In this document: positions 35,237-43,875 of the stretch, piece after piece
How the letters are laid out: each line of letters starts with the position of its first letter
Numbering within the stretch: the stretch's first letter is position 1
Source: Bacteroidales bacterium
Lineage (GTDB): Bacteria > Bacteroidota > Bacteroidia > Bacteroidales > Paludibacteraceae
Reading direction: 5' to 3'
DNA length: 64,000 nucleotides
NCBI GenBank assembly: GCA_021371875.1
Contig: JAJFVH010000120.1
Location: forward strand, 16,880 to 80,879
The notes under the pieces: model-generated
Seen by the model: only the letters and a program-made list of their open reading frames with translations
Told to the model about the DNA's origin: nothing
The model's database searches: none
Translations under genes and position numbers: made by a program

Positions 35237-37057
35237 ATGTGGAAAGACAGTGAAACTAATATCGATTTATTGGATTTTGATTATTTAATTGATGTAGCTA
35301 AAAATATAATTTTAGATGAAAGTTTAACACCATCGTCTATTGGAATTTATGGAGATTGGGGTAGTGGGAAATCATCTTTAATGGATTTGCTACAATCTGA
35401 ATTGTCAAAAGATAGTGACGTTTTATGTGTTAAGTTTAACGGTTGGCTATTTGAAGGATATGAAGATGCAAAAATTGCATTAGTTGGAACAATCTTAGAT
35501 GAAATAAGCAATAGAAAAAGGTTGACTCAGAAAGCAAAAGATTCTCTAAAAGCACTGTATGATAATACTGATTTTATAAAACTCACAAGTAAGATTGCAA
35601 AATATGGAATTGATTTTCTTCTAACTGGGGGTGCATTAACCTTAACCGATATTGCTATAGGAACTGTAAAAAATAATCTGGTTTCAAAAGCTAAAGACGC
35701 GAAAGAATCAGAAATAGAGGATGTTCTTAAAGCATTTAAAAGTAAAGAAGTAAGAAAAAATGTGAAGTCATTTCATACAGATTTTGCAAAGCTTCTAGAA
35801 CAAACTAAAATTAAAAGGCTTGTTGTATTTATTGACGAATTAGATCGCTGTAAACATGAAACTATATTAGAAACACTAGAAGCTATTCGTTTATTCCTTT
35901 TTGCAAAAGGTACATCTTTTGTGATTGGGGCAGATGAACGTCAGATAAGATATGCAGTACAAATGAAATATCCAGAAGTTGAAGGAAATCAAATGGATAT
36001 TGGAAAAGAATATCTTGAAAAATTGATTCAATATCCAATTCGTATACCACAACTAGGACAAAAGGAAGTACAATTTTATATAATGTGTTTATTATTTGAG
36101 AATGACCTAGGTAAAGATATTAGTCCAATAATGGATATTATTTACAAAGGGAAACAAGAAAATTATCTAGAATTTGAACTAACATATGAATTAATAAAAG
36201 AAAAATCTCCTGAGTTAGCAGATAAATTGAAAGATACAATTTCATTATCAAAACAAATATCTTCTGTATTAGCTATAGGTTTGAATGGTAATCCAAGGCA
36301 TTGTAAAAGATTTCTAAATGCTTTAGAATTGAGAACCCAAATGGCTGAATTTAGAACAATTAAATTAGACAGAAAAGTTTTAGCTAAAATTATGCTCGTT
36401 GAGTATTTTAAAGATGCTTTCTACAAAAGACTTGCAGAACTACAAGCAAATGAGAATGGAAAACCAAAGGAGATAATTAGTATTGAGAATGGAGAGTGGG
36501 ATGAAGCAGATGTATTGAAATTATGGAAAGATGACAAGTGGATTGTCAACTGGCTAAATATTGAACCAAAACTTTCTAACGAAGATTTAAAACCATATTT
36601 TTATTTCTCAAGAGAGAGCTTAAAAAATACCGCATTTATAAAACAACAGAATCTAAGTAAAGAGGCTGAAAAAGTTTTGGAAGATTTACTTAGTCAAGGA
36701 GATACTTCAAGAAAAGAAGCAATAAAGCATGCGGCTAATATATCAGATTTTGAGTCTTCAATTATACATAAATCTTTAGCAACAAAAATTGAGACAGCTT
36801 CTGTTATTGAAAAAGGGATATTCCAGTCATTTATTGAATGGAGCATTTCAAGAAAGGAACTTAATATTGATACGATTGCTAGCTTAGACCACATACCAGC
36901 AAGTCGAATTAAAAGTTCATTTATTCCACTTGTATCATCTTTTGCAAAAACATTAAATGATAAAGTGAAAATTGTTGAAATTGTGACTAAATGGAAAGAA
37001 GAAAACACTAAATTAAAGAGTGCTATTGAGGGTGAAATTGATAACATAAAATTCTAA
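35237..37057 (+). CDS. qatA: QatA: KAP-family P-loop NTPase of the Qat anti-phage system
   Basis: A 606-residue ATPase. Walker A is GDWGSGKSS at residues 39-47 and Walker B is RLVVFIDELDRC with Asp200-Glu201, the arrangement of KAP NTPases. A hydrophobic stretch at about 123-144 interrupts the P-loop domain, as often seen in KAP proteins. The C-terminal half is helical with no named domain. It is the first gene of a four-gene operon (KAP ATPase, small unknown protein, QueC-like, TatD-like) that matches QatABCD, an experimentally described phage-defence system. Only 5 bp separate it from qatB. Confidence 0.92.
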   Translation: MWKDSETNIDLLDFDYLIDVAKNIILDESLTPSSIGIYGDWGSGKSSLMDLLQSELSKDSDVLCVKFNGWLFEGYEDAKIALVGTILDEISNRKRLTQKAKDSLKALYDNTDFIKLTSKIAKYGIDFLLTGGALTLTDIAIGTVKNNLVSKAKDAKESEIEDVLKAFKSKEVRKNVKSFHTDFAKLLEQTKIKRLVVFIDELDRCKHETILETLEAIRLFLFAKGTSFVIGADERQIRYAVQMKYPEVEGNQMDIGKEYLEKLIQYPIRIPQLGQKEVQFYIMCLLFENDLGKDISPIMDIIYKGKQENYLEFELTYELIKEKSPELADKLKDTISLSKQISSVLAIGLNGNPRHCKRFLNALELRTQMAEFRTIKLDRKVLAKIMLVEYFKDAFYKRLAELQANENGKPKEIISIENGEWDEADVLKLWKDDKWIVNWLNIEPKLSNEDLKPYFYFSRESLKNTAFIKQQNLSKEAEKVLEDLLSQGDTSRKEAIKHAANISDFESSIIHKSLATKIETASVIEKGIFQSFIEWSISRKELNIDTIASLDHIPASRIKSSFIPLVSSFAKTLNDKVKIVEIVTKWKEENTKLKSAIEGEIDNIKF

Positions 37058-37061
37058 TAAT

Positions 37062-37931
37062 ATGGGAACATCAAGTATGTATTTAGGTCCTAACAGATCA
37101 CCTTTGTTACCACCAGATTTTGATAATGGAGATAATCCGGATAAGAAACCGGATAATAATCCAGATGAGAAATCTCCAGATGAACAAAAAAAACCTATAC
37201 CAGAGCCACAACAAACAAATTCTCTTAACGAAGTATCTAACGAACCTCAAAATTCAAAATGGACACAAGCAAAAAAATCAATGTCCCATTATGCATCAGG
37301 TAATGCTGGTAACAATGGAAGAAAAGTTGCTGTAAGAGATTATGTAAAAGGTCATGGAGGTTCAAGTAATGCCGCAAGAAGTGCAAAGTCAGGTATTAGA
37401 ACTACAATAAATATTGGAGATTTCTTCAATAATGTTTCCAGTAAAGGTATAAATCAAGTTTTAAATGATTATCAAATACCTTTTGAAGGCAGAAAACCTA
37501 AAGAGATATTAAACGATATTGTTAATGCAATTGCTCCAATTCCAAACACCAATGAAGATGCAGTAGCTAGAAAAGCATTAATTGATACGATGTCAATCAT
37601 ATATGAAAAGTTTGATGATGAGAATAAAGATATTTCATTATTGGACTCAAAAGATACTAATATAGCAGATATACTTATTACTAAATATATCGAAACATAT
37701 ATCTATGAAAGACTATTAAATGAACTTGGCAGTAGAATTGAAGTAAATTCAGAAAACTCTTTAGCAGCTGCAAAAATTGAAAAAGAACTAAAGGAGTATA
37801 TTGAAGTTAAAGTTACAACAATATTAAAAGACAAACCATTGACTTTGATAAATTCGCAGACAAATAATGTAAACGTTTTAGTAGAAGGGTTATATCAACT
37901 ATGTTATAAAGTTTTGGAGGATCAATTATGA
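37062..37931 (+). CDS. qatB: QatB of the Qat anti-phage system
   Basis: A 289-residue protein without an enzyme signature. Residues 1-70 are polar and Pro/Asn/Asp-rich (NGDNPDKKPDNNPDEKSPDE) and probably unstructured. A Gly/Ser-rich stretch (VKGHGGSSNAARSAKSG) precedes a helical C-terminal part with NINQ-type loops. The identification rests on position between qatA and qatC and on the general QatB layout. Its stop overlaps the qatC start by 4 bp (ATGA), so the two are translationally coupled. Confidence 0.82.
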   Translation: MGTSSMYLGPNRSPLLPPDFDNGDNPDKKPDNNPDEKSPDEQKKPIPEPQQTNSLNEVSNEPQNSKWTQAKKSMSHYASGNAGNNGRKVAVRDYVKGHGGSSNAARSAKSGIRTTINIGDFFNNVSSKGINQVLNDYQIPFEGRKPKEILNDIVNAIAPIPNTNEDAVARKALIDTMSIIYEKFDDENKDISLLDSKDTNIADILITKYIETYIYERLLNELGSRIEVNSENSLAAAKIEKELKEYIEVKVTTILKDKPLTLINSQTNNVNVLVEGLYQLCYKVLEDQL

Positions 37932-39238
37932 AAGAAATTGTGTGTAAACTTGAAAAGGAAGATCAATTCTCTATACAAAATGCAGAATTTGTTGTCGATT
38001 TGACTACAAAGAATCAATATCATTATAATTTTTGGGATAAAGAAAAAAGGAAACTGTATCAAAGCAATCCATTTTCTAATTCAGCATTAGATTTGTTTAA
38101 TATTTCATTGATGGTATATTATGCAGATAGAAGAATAATTCGCAAAGTTGAAGACGATGCTTGGGCTCGAAAAATAAAACTGTATATACCAGTTATAGAG
38201 TTAGAAAAATGGAATGAAAATAAATCCATTCTAGAAAAAATGCTTACTTTTTTAAGTGGTGACATTTGGGTATTTGAATTTAGAAAGAGAGAACACAATA
38301 CAAAAGAGGAAAAAGCAAACAAGGGAATGCAACGTCAAAAGAAAAAACATCAGCCTAAGGCAATTTGTATGCTTTCTGGAGGTCTAGATTCTTTTATTGG
38401 CGCTATTAACCTCCTTAACGAAGAAAAAGATGTTTGGTTTGTAGGTCATTATGGAGGAGGAAAAGGCGTTATAAAATATCAAAATAATATAATTCAAAAA
38501 CTTATTTCTCAATATGAGTTGTCCCCCGATCAGTTCTTTAACTTTTATGCTTCTCCTGTCAAACCAAATAAGAAAGATATAATGGAAGATACAACAAGAA
38601 CTCGTTCTTTTATGTTTTTTGCACACGCAATAATTTTAGGTTCAGCTATAAATAGTGATATTACCCTTTATATTCCAGAAAACGGATTAATTTCGTTAAA
38701 TATCCCCCTTACTAATACTCGATTAGGAAGTAGTAGTACAAGAACAACACACCCGTATTATATGGGATTGTTTCAACAATTACTTAATAGCATTGGAATT
38801 AAGGTAAAATTATATAATCCATACCAATTTAAAACAAAGGGACAAATGATTGTGGAATGTAAAGATGCTGACTTTATTAGGCTGAATGTTTCTGAAACAA
38901 TGTCATGCTCTCATCCTGATTTAGGTAGATATTCTGGAGATGCAGAGCCTTCACATTGTGGTAATTGTTTGCCATGTCTTATTCGAAGAGCTTCTATTGA
39001 ACATGCATATGGTGTTGATAAATCATTTTATAGAGATAAAGATTTTATTGATGAGTCTGCTTCAGAAAACTTAAGGTCCTTTAAACTCGGCATAAATGAT
39101 TATATAAATAGGAAAATTGATAGCAAATTAAAGATACAGATATCAGGTCCCTTAACAGACAATCTCGATTCTTATTGTGATGTTTATGAAAGGGGAATTA
39201 ACGAGTTGAAAACTTTATTAGATAGATACAATGCTTAA
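37928..39238 (+). CDS. qatC: QatC: QueC-like 7-cyano-7-deazaguanine synthase homologue of the Qat system
   Basis: A 436-residue protein. The first 140 residues have no QueC counterpart. The PP-loop ATP site Ser150-Gly-Gly-Leu-Asp-Ser155 (CMLSGGLDS) opens the QueC-like domain. A Cys cluster in SCSHPDLGRYSGD and SHCGNCLPCLIRRASIEHAYG corresponds to the QueC zinc site. QueC turns carboxy-deazaguanine into preQ0; in Qat the related enzyme is needed for defence, and its modification target was not clear to me. It overlaps qatB by 4 bp and qatD by 8 bp. Confidence 0.92.
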   Translation: MKEIVCKLEKEDQFSIQNAEFVVDLTTKNQYHYNFWDKEKRKLYQSNPFSNSALDLFNISLMVYYADRRIIRKVEDDAWARKIKLYIPVIELEKWNENKSILEKMLTFLSGDIWVFEFRKREHNTKEEKANKGMQRQKKKHQPKAICMLSGGLDSFIGAINLLNEEKDVWFVGHYGGGKGVIKYQNNIIQKLISQYELSPDQFFNFYASPVKPNKKDIMEDTTRTRSFMFFAHAIILGSAINSDITLYIPENGLISLNIPLTNTRLGSSSTRTTHPYYMGLFQQLLNSIGIKVKLYNPYQFKTKGQMIVECKDADFIRLNVSETMSCSHPDLGRYSGDAEPSHCGNCLPCLIRRASIEHAYGVDKSFYRDKDFIDESASENLRSFKLGINDYINRKIDSKLKIQISGPLTDNLDSYCDVYERGINELKTLLDRYNA

Positions 39239-39962
39239 TATTTATGACACGCATTTTCATTTAGATCTTCAAAAATCGAGAGCTGAAGTTCTAACCGAGA
39301 TTGAACTAAATAAGATATATACAATAGCAGTTACAAATTTACCACCTCTGTATGAGAAACTAAAAAATGAAATTGATAATAAATATGTTAGAGTTGCGCT
39401 AGGCTTTCACCCAGAATTATTAAATCAATATCAAAAATATATCCCCCAGATGTGGAGTCTATTGCCTGATGTAAAATATATAGGTGAAGTTGGAATTGAT
39501 TTGAAAACAAGCAAAGATTCAAAAAACCTTCAAATTTCTTTTTTTGAGGAATTGATTACACGTTGCAATGATGATGGAAATAAGGTATTGACAATTCATT
39601 CAAGAATGGCAGCTGCTGAAGTAGTTTCAATAATTGGGGATAGATTTAATGGGAAAATAATACTTCATTGGTATTCTGGTTCAAAACAAGTTCTACAGAA
39701 TGCAATTAATAATGGATATTATTTTTCGGTTAATCATGCAATGCTGAATTCAGAATCAGGAATAAGAATTGTGGCGAATATTCCTAATGATAAATTGCTT
39801 ATTGAAACAGATAGCCCTTTTGTTAATATTGATAGTTCTAATTACAGTCAATTATTTCAAATAAAAAAAACAATTGAAAACCTAGCTCTATTTAAGAGTA
39901 TTAACGTTGATGAATTAAAGATCCTTTTATGGAATAATTTTATAAATATAATAACAGTTTAA
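39231..39962 (+). CDS. qatD: QatD: TatD-like metal-dependent nuclease of the Qat system
   Basis: A 243-residue TIM-barrel hydrolase. TatD metal ligands are visible: the HxH pair in DTHFHLDL, Glu in YIGEVGIDL, His in LTIHSRM, His in ILHWYSG and Asp in LIETDSPFV. TatD proteins are 3'-5' nucleases acting on DNA or RNA. It is the last gene of the operon. The DNA beyond its stop switches abruptly to a higher-G+C non-coding region, which marks the end of the Qat cassette. Confidence 0.92.
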   Translation: MLNIYDTHFHLDLQKSRAEVLTEIELNKIYTIAVTNLPPLYEKLKNEIDNKYVRVALGFHPELLNQYQKYIPQMWSLLPDVKYIGEVGIDLKTSKDSKNLQISFFEELITRCNDDGNKVLTIHSRMAAAEVVSIIGDRFNGKIILHWYSGSKQVLQNAINNGYYFSVNHAMLNSESGIRIVANIPNDKLLIETDSPFVNIDSSNYSQLFQIKKTIENLALFKSINVDELKILLWNNFINIITV

Positions 39963-40340
39963 ATTTAAAAATATAATTTTATAAGTTCCACCTGCTGGCG
40001 GTCTTTTGTAAAGTGAGCCATTACAAAGTTATCAGAACAAAGGTCAGGCTTTGCCTGAAAGTTCATTACGGGCAGCTCCGCAGGGCAAAATCCCCAGCCG
40101 CCAAAAATCCCCGCCCCTCGTTCCTCTGGGCTTGCACGGTCTTTTTGTCTGCTTCCGCACAATCAACCCGCTGTTGTTTTTTTCTGTCACACTTTTTGCA
40201 ATCAACCCACAGTTGGCACATTGCTTTTTCTCGTTCCTCAAAAAAAGCAATAAGCCAATCCACCCACAAGGCAAAAAAGACGTTTGCACTCCAACCGCCA
40301 CCACCGTGCTGTACTTGCGCCAGAAAAAAAACAACTCAAA

Positions 40341-40428
40341 GCTATTATACATAACATGTAGTTATATTCGAGCCCTTGCCTGACGGCAAATCAATAGGGT
40401 TAAATATAACCTAATTATGTATAATAGC
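40341..40428. repeat. 88-nt imperfect nested palindrome, attC-like fold
   Basis: Arms GCTATTATACATAA (40341-40354) and TTATGTATAATAGC (40415-40428) are exact complements. Inner arms GTTATATTCGAGCCC and GGGTTAAATATAAC pair imperfectly. The core TTGCCTGACGGCAA (40376-40389) is a perfect hairpin. Length, imperfect arms and an ACATAAC-like box near the end recall integron attC sites, but no integron integrase is in the window. Confidence 0.6.
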
Positions 40429-40484
40429 CGCACAATATCAACGCTTTAGCCCCGCTACGCTGCCCGAAAACCTCAAGAGTTCCC

Positions 40485-41230
40485 CACCACCCATTAGTTG
40501 TTGCAGTATCAAAAAATAGGTCGAGTTTTATTTCCATGTGCTTGCGGTAGGTTCATTCTCTTCTCTCATTACGTTTCGGGGGACAGCGTTCGTTCCTCAC
40601 TGCCGTCCACCCTTCACTACATTGCGTTCAGTTCATTTCACCCACCTCAGCACCCCACAGCATAGGTGGTTTAGTCGCTCCATTCCACAATCCACGCAGT
40701 CATTCCATTTCGCTTTTCGGCTGTAATCCTCGTACAAATCAATCCACGCACAAACTGCCAGTAAAGCTCCATTTCATTCCCCAACGCCTGTTCCATTACA
40801 CGCCTAATCCACCCATGCCCTTTTTCAACGCAATTCCAACGGTCTATTTTTCATACTGCGGCGAGTCCACCCCAAAGAAACTAAGCGCCTTTCAGGCTGA
40901 GCGGTAAGTTTATTACACCTAAACGGTGAGTTGTTTAGGCGTACCGCCAATATAAGAAAGCCACAATAAGACCCCACCACCCATAAGTTGAGCAGAAAAT
41001 AAATATATTTCGAGTTGATTATCCATGTGCTTGCGGTATATGCATTCCATTTCAGCTCCATTTCGTTCTGGGCTTCTTGTTCGTTCCTCACCGCGAAACC
41101 CGACACTTCATTTTGCCTACATTACAAGCATACACCTCAGCACCGCACGGCTTCGGGAAATACTCATTTCCATTTCACAAGTTCCATTCATTCCGTTTTC
41201 CCCAAGCCCTCTTCCAACGCTAACCCAATG
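40485..41230. repeat. Degenerate direct repeat of non-coding block, period 489 bp
   Basis: CCATGTGCTTGCGGTA occurs exactly at 40534-40549 and 41023-41038. Around it both copies share CCCCACCACCCAT upstream. Downstream they share CGTTCCTCA, CCTCAGCACC and CCATTCCA-type words in the same order. The second copy ends with a CCAACGCTAACCCAATGG segment matching CAATTCCAACGG in the first. The blocks are diverged, so the duplication is old. Confidence 0.6.
40901..40947. repeat. 47-nt palindrome between the duplicated blocks
   Basis: Outer arms GCGGTA (40901-40906) and TACCGC (40942-40947), inner arms CCTAAAC (40918-40924) and GTTTAGG (40933-40939), with an 8-nt loop. Its position between two copies of a repeated block is what would be expected for a recombination site in a cassette-like array, but this is inference. 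Confidence 0.5.
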
Positions 41231-41578
41231 GTATATATTTATTTCTGCGAAGAGTTAGCCCCGAATAATATGTTGAAAGTTTGGAATAATAGGATAAGAA
41301 GCTAAATACTATTTCTCCAGAAAAAAAATGAATATGCAAAGATAGCCGTTTCGCTTACCGGCAGTAAAGGTCAAGCCCTTCGGGTTTTCGCCAAAATCTC
41401 CACACCTCGCTACGCTTCGTGTAGTATTTTGCCGAAAAACCTTGACAGCCGCCGCTCTCCTGGCTGTTGGGAAAGGCATATCTTTTTTTTCTTCTTTTTT
41501 TCTTTTTTCTCTTTTCTGGGGGGAAAAATTATTTGCAGGGGCAGCAGCTCATGTATTAACCCTCTAATCATTTGGCTT

Positions 41579-41995
41579 ATGTGTACCTTTATTTTGAAGT
41601 CTTACAACCAGAAAGAAAAAATCCGAAATCCTCATTTCTTTATCCTAAACAAAGGAAATAATAGTGGTAAACCGCTTTCTGATCCGTGTCCAAATTGCTT
41701 TATTATTCAGTTTCAATGCGAAAAAGAAAAAGAAAAAATCTACTGGCTATTATATAGCTTGTGGCAGTCAAAAGCTTTTTATCCGTTTTTGAGGGGTTCA
41801 GTCATTCCGTTTGTAGTTCTCCGGGATGTAAAGTCATGCCTTTCGGATGGATTAAAAAAGGTAGATGAAAATCCGGCTCAGTTCGATAAAGCAGTGGCAA
41901 CTCTCCGCAGTCTGGAAGCCATGGAAAAGCAATACAAACAAAATCTTCTTTTAATATCAAATGCAAAACGAATGCTATTTTACAAGTATTTATAA
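41579..41995 (+). CDS. DUF6943-like protein of Bacteroidota mobile elements
   Basis: A 138-residue cytoplasmic protein when started at ATG 41579. The frame stays open upstream, but the extra residues are Phe/Ser-rich and come from a T-tract, so the internal Met is preferred. The motif PHFFILNKGNNSGKPLSDPC plus PNCF, then SKAFYPFLRGSVIPF, is one I associate with a family of unknown function found on Bacteroidota conjugative and mobile DNA. The Cys-x-x-Cys pair in PCPNC could bind metal. It converges on the three-gene minus-strand cluster that follows, with a terminator between them. Function unknown. Confidence 0.65.
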   Translation: MCTFILKSYNQKEKIRNPHFFILNKGNNSGKPLSDPCPNCFIIQFQCEKEKEKIYWLLYSLWQSKAFYPFLRGSVIPFVVLRDVKSCLSDGLKKVDENPAQFDKAVATLRSLEAMEKQYKQNLLLISNAKRMLFYKYL

Positions 41996-42008
41996 CGTCT
42001 ATATGCAT

Positions 42009-42034
42009 AAAAAAAGCCTCCCTTTTTGAGGGAG
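42009..42034 (-). terminator. Rho-independent terminator of the minus-strand small-protein cluster
   Basis: On the minus strand, CTCCCT (complement of 42029-42034) and AGGGAG (complement of 42018-42023) form a stem with a 5-nt loop, followed by GGC and a run of seven T residues (42009-42015). It lies 45 bp beyond the stop of the last gene in that cluster. Confidence 0.8.
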
Positions 42035-42078
42035 ACCATACTACTACAAAAGGTTACCACGCCGGAAAGTAGTAGTTT

Positions 42079-42270
42079 TTAGCGATTTTTACGCCGGATA
42101 AAATTCTTCAAAACCAACGAAACAACAAAACTCACAACAGCGCCAACAACAGCAAGAATAACAGTTCTAACCAGGTCTTCAACAAATACATTGCTGAATA
42201 CTGATAATAGCATTCCGCCGAAAGTACCTGCATACACATTGCCGTTATTGCTAGTTTCAAGGAATTTCAT
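42079..42270 (-). CDS. Small membrane protein, holin-like in layout
   Basis: A 63-residue protein when started at ATG 42270 (MKFLETSNNGNVYAGTFGG). An ATG at 42300 would overlap the upstream gene by 44 bp and adds a polar stretch. One or two hydrophobic segments (LVRTVILAVVGAVVSFVVSL) are followed by a basic tail (KNFIRRKNR). I do not recognise the family. Size and layout would suit a phage holin or a small membrane anchor. The start overlaps the end of the previous gene by 14 bp, so the two are probably translated together. Confidence 0.6.
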   Translation of the reverse strand: MKFLETSNNGNVYAGTFGGMLLSVFSNVFVEDLVRTVILAVVGAVVSFVVSLVLKNFIRRKNR

Positions 42271-42535
42271 TTTCTGTTGTTTTTGAATCGGTTGTATCAA
42301 CTGCCGTTTGACTTACGGCTGAAACCACTCCACCTGCCAATACTATATATCCGGCTGCGGCTACCAGTCCGGCAGGAAGTGCAATCGGAGAAGCCAAAAT
42401 TGCTCCGCCAATGGCTGCCAATGTCAAACCAATGGTACGCAAGGTCCTGAAAAACTTTGGAGTTGGAGCTTTTACACGTTCAACAACACTCATGTTGTTG
42501 GGGTTAATCGTTGTTAGATTATTCTCTGTTGCCAT
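42257..42535 (-). CDS. Small hydrophobic membrane protein of unknown function
   Basis: A 92-residue protein. A polar N-terminus (ENNLTTINPNNMSVVERVKA) is followed by two hydrophobic, Ala/Gly-rich segments (IGLTLAAIGGAILASPIAL and VAAAGYIVLAGGVVSAVSQT) and a polar tail. I know this type only from Bacteroidota genomes as hypothetical proteins. It sits between a 249-residue protein and another small membrane protein on the same strand. The cluster could be a phage-derived module or a membrane-active system. Function is not assigned. Confidence 0.6.
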   Translation of the reverse strand: MATENNLTTINPNNMSVVERVKAPTPKFFRTLRTIGLTLAAIGGAILASPIALPAGLVAAAGYIVLAGGVVSAVSQTAVDTTDSKTTENEIP

Positions 42536-42573
42536 AAATCTCGAATTAAATTGTAATTTAGATTCTTCTTTTG

Positions 42574-42595
42574 AAGTCCCCCTTCAGGGGGACTT
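42574..42595 (-). terminator. Perfect hairpin between the 249-residue gene and the small membrane genes
   Basis: AAGTCCCCCT (42574-42583) and AGGGGGACTT (42586-42595) form a 10-bp stem with a 2-nt TC gap. T residues lie beyond it on both sides. It could weaken read-through so that the upstream gene is expressed more than the two membrane genes. Confidence 0.6.
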
Positions 42596-42606
42596 TAGGG
42601 GGTTTT

Positions 42607-43356
42607 TTAATCCACACTAACGATAGCCAACACGTTGTACGCATTGTTATTCAGAGAATAGTCGACATTGTTCACTTCCTGGATAAAGTCAATCGAAATC
42701 AGAATAAAGTGTGTGCCTTCTAATGCAGGAACAGTGGCTGGTTTTAAAGATACTGCCTGAGCTGCGGCATCAGTTGCAATACGCAATGGAGCAGAAACTG
42801 TCATTTCAGACTCACCGGTTACAAAGTTTACACTTGCAAAACCGCTTTTCAAAATGATATGAGATGCCCCGCTAGGCAAACTAATATCTTTTTGCGGGAT
42901 CAATGCTGCAATACTGATTTCACCGGTTGCAGTGTCCACTTCAATCGCTTTGTACAAAACGGTACCAAGAGCTGCATTTACATTGAAGTTAAACCCAATC
43001 AACAAAGCTTTAGCTTCATCTTTGGCCATCCCTTCGCCAACATGCCGTTCACCTCTGGCATTGGCTTCGTCCATGTTTTTGATTTGAGCCATGATTTGTG
43101 TAAGCCTTGAAGTTACACGTCCATCCGATGCATCCTTGCCTAATACCCGAACGGCATCACGCAACAGTTTACCAGCTGAAGCTGAATTACCAAACTCAGC
43201 ACCATTTTCACGGGTTCGAGCAAATCCCGGATCATTCGCAATTCGGGAAGCGTCCACACCACCTTTTTCACGGGCAAGATAACCATCTTTTGACTTATAG
43301 AATGAAATTCCACCGATGGTTCCCCGCAATTTTAGAATACTTTTTTGTTGTGCCAT
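42607..43356 (-). CDS. Bacteroidota-specific 249-residue protein (GTIGGISFYKSKDG family), unknown function
   Basis: A 249-residue protein without signal peptide or membrane segment. The N-terminus LKLRGTIGGISFYKSKDGYL, followed by DPGFARTRENGAEFG, recurs in conserved hypothetical proteins of Bacteroidota. The rest is predicted beta-rich with a LLRDAVRVLG helix and a central NFNVNAALGTVLY segment. Abundant small residues and repeat-like beta strands would suit a structural or secreted assembly protein. It is the first gene of a cluster with two small membrane proteins. No enzyme motif is visible, so I assign no function. Confidence 0.65.
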   Translation of the reverse strand: MAQQKSILKLRGTIGGISFYKSKDGYLAREKGGVDASRIANDPGFARTRENGAEFGNSASAGKLLRDAVRVLGKDASDGRVTSRLTQIMAQIKNMDEANARGERHVGEGMAKDEAKALLIGFNFNVNAALGTVLYKAIEVDTATGEISIAALIPQKDISLPSGASHIILKSGFASVNFVTGESEMTVSAPLRIATDAAAQAVSLKPATVPALEGTHFILISIDFIQEVNNVDYSLNNNAYNVLAIVSVD

Positions 43357-43463
43357 AATAATATGTTTTTAAAATTATATGGACAAAATTATATTCGAGA
43401 ACACTATTATGGTGCATAGGCACTTCCGGCAATGTCTATAAATGCCGTTTTTGCCTAAAAAGG

Positions 43464-43495
43464 TTTCATTATACACATAATTATTTGTAAATTTG
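43464..43495 (+). promoter_or_regulatory. Putative promoter of the 65-residue gene
   Basis: TTTC at 43464-43467 as a -33-like box, a 20-bp spacer, and TAAATTTG at 43488-43495 as a full -7 match. The start codon at 43515 is about 19 bp downstream, consistent with a short leader. Confidence 0.45.
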
Positions 43496-43514
43496 CATTG
43501 AAAACAATGACACT

Positions 43515-43712
43515 ATGGAAGTCAAACGTATTTGCATATACCCAAAGGATGTGCAACGCATTACCGGCAAAAGCGAACGTTACGGCAGATCTTTGCTTGC
43601 ACAGATAAAGAATCACTATCAAAAGCAGGAACACCAATTCGTCAGCATTGACGAATTTTGCCAATACACTGGACTAAAAGCCGAACAAGTACATCCCTTC
43701 ATTACAGGATAA
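43515..43712 (+). CDS. Small DNA-binding-like protein of Bacteroidota accessory DNA
   Basis: A 65-residue protein. CIYPKDVQRITGKSERYGRS, then LLAQIKNHY and FVSIDEFCQYTGLKAEQVHPF, gives two short helix pairs that look like helix-turn-helix or excisionase-type units. I know similar small proteins only as hypotheticals in Bacteroidota. It is divergent from the 249-residue gene, so it could be a regulator of the cluster. The call of DNA binding is inferred from the pattern, not from a confirmed domain. Confidence 0.55.
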   Translation: MEVKRICIYPKDVQRITGKSERYGRSLLAQIKNHYQKQEHQFVSIDEFCQYTGLKAEQVHPFITG

Positions 43713-43792
43713 CAGACAGCAAGAGCATACCAAAAGTTAGTTATCTTCCTATATTATTGCCCAATACCATACTAAAAAATAGACCCGTTCGC

Positions 43793-43823
43793 ATTGCAAT
43801 ACTAAATAAAATTCGTATCTTTG
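43793..43823 (+). promoter_or_regulatory. Putative promoter upstream of the tmRNA-like remnant
   Basis: ATTG (43793-43796) as a -33-like box, a 19-bp spacer and TATCTTTG (43816-43823), a full match to the -7 consensus. Transcription would start near 43830 and end at the terminator at 43972-44011, giving an RNA of about 180 nt. Confidence 0.45.
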
Positions 43824-43875
43824 ACACATAATATTCCCACATTTTTAGACCGTCTATTTTCTCGGTGGAGAACTC

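Larger units (their letters stand above)
39963..41578. other. 1.6-kb non-coding region with palindromes and a duplicated segment
   Basis: Several overlapping open frames exist on both strands here, but their products are Ser/Pro/His-rich, mutually overlapping and match no family I know. I therefore treat the stretch as non-coding. G+C is clearly higher than in the Qat genes. It holds an 88-nt nested palindrome, a 47-nt palindrome and two copies of a degenerate block 489 bp apart, listed separately. A long T-rich tract (41470-41520) precedes the DUF6943-like gene. Confidence 0.55.

Noticed and set aside
37928-39238. QueC for queuosine synthesis
   Set aside because: The extra N-terminal domain and the qatA, qatB and qatD neighbours fit Qat defence instead; no other queuosine synthesis gene is next to it.
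39965-41305. Overlapping open frames of 62-113 residues on both strands
   Set aside because: Low-complexity Ser/Pro/His-rich products, mutual overlap on both strands, no family match, and repeats and palindromes beneath them.
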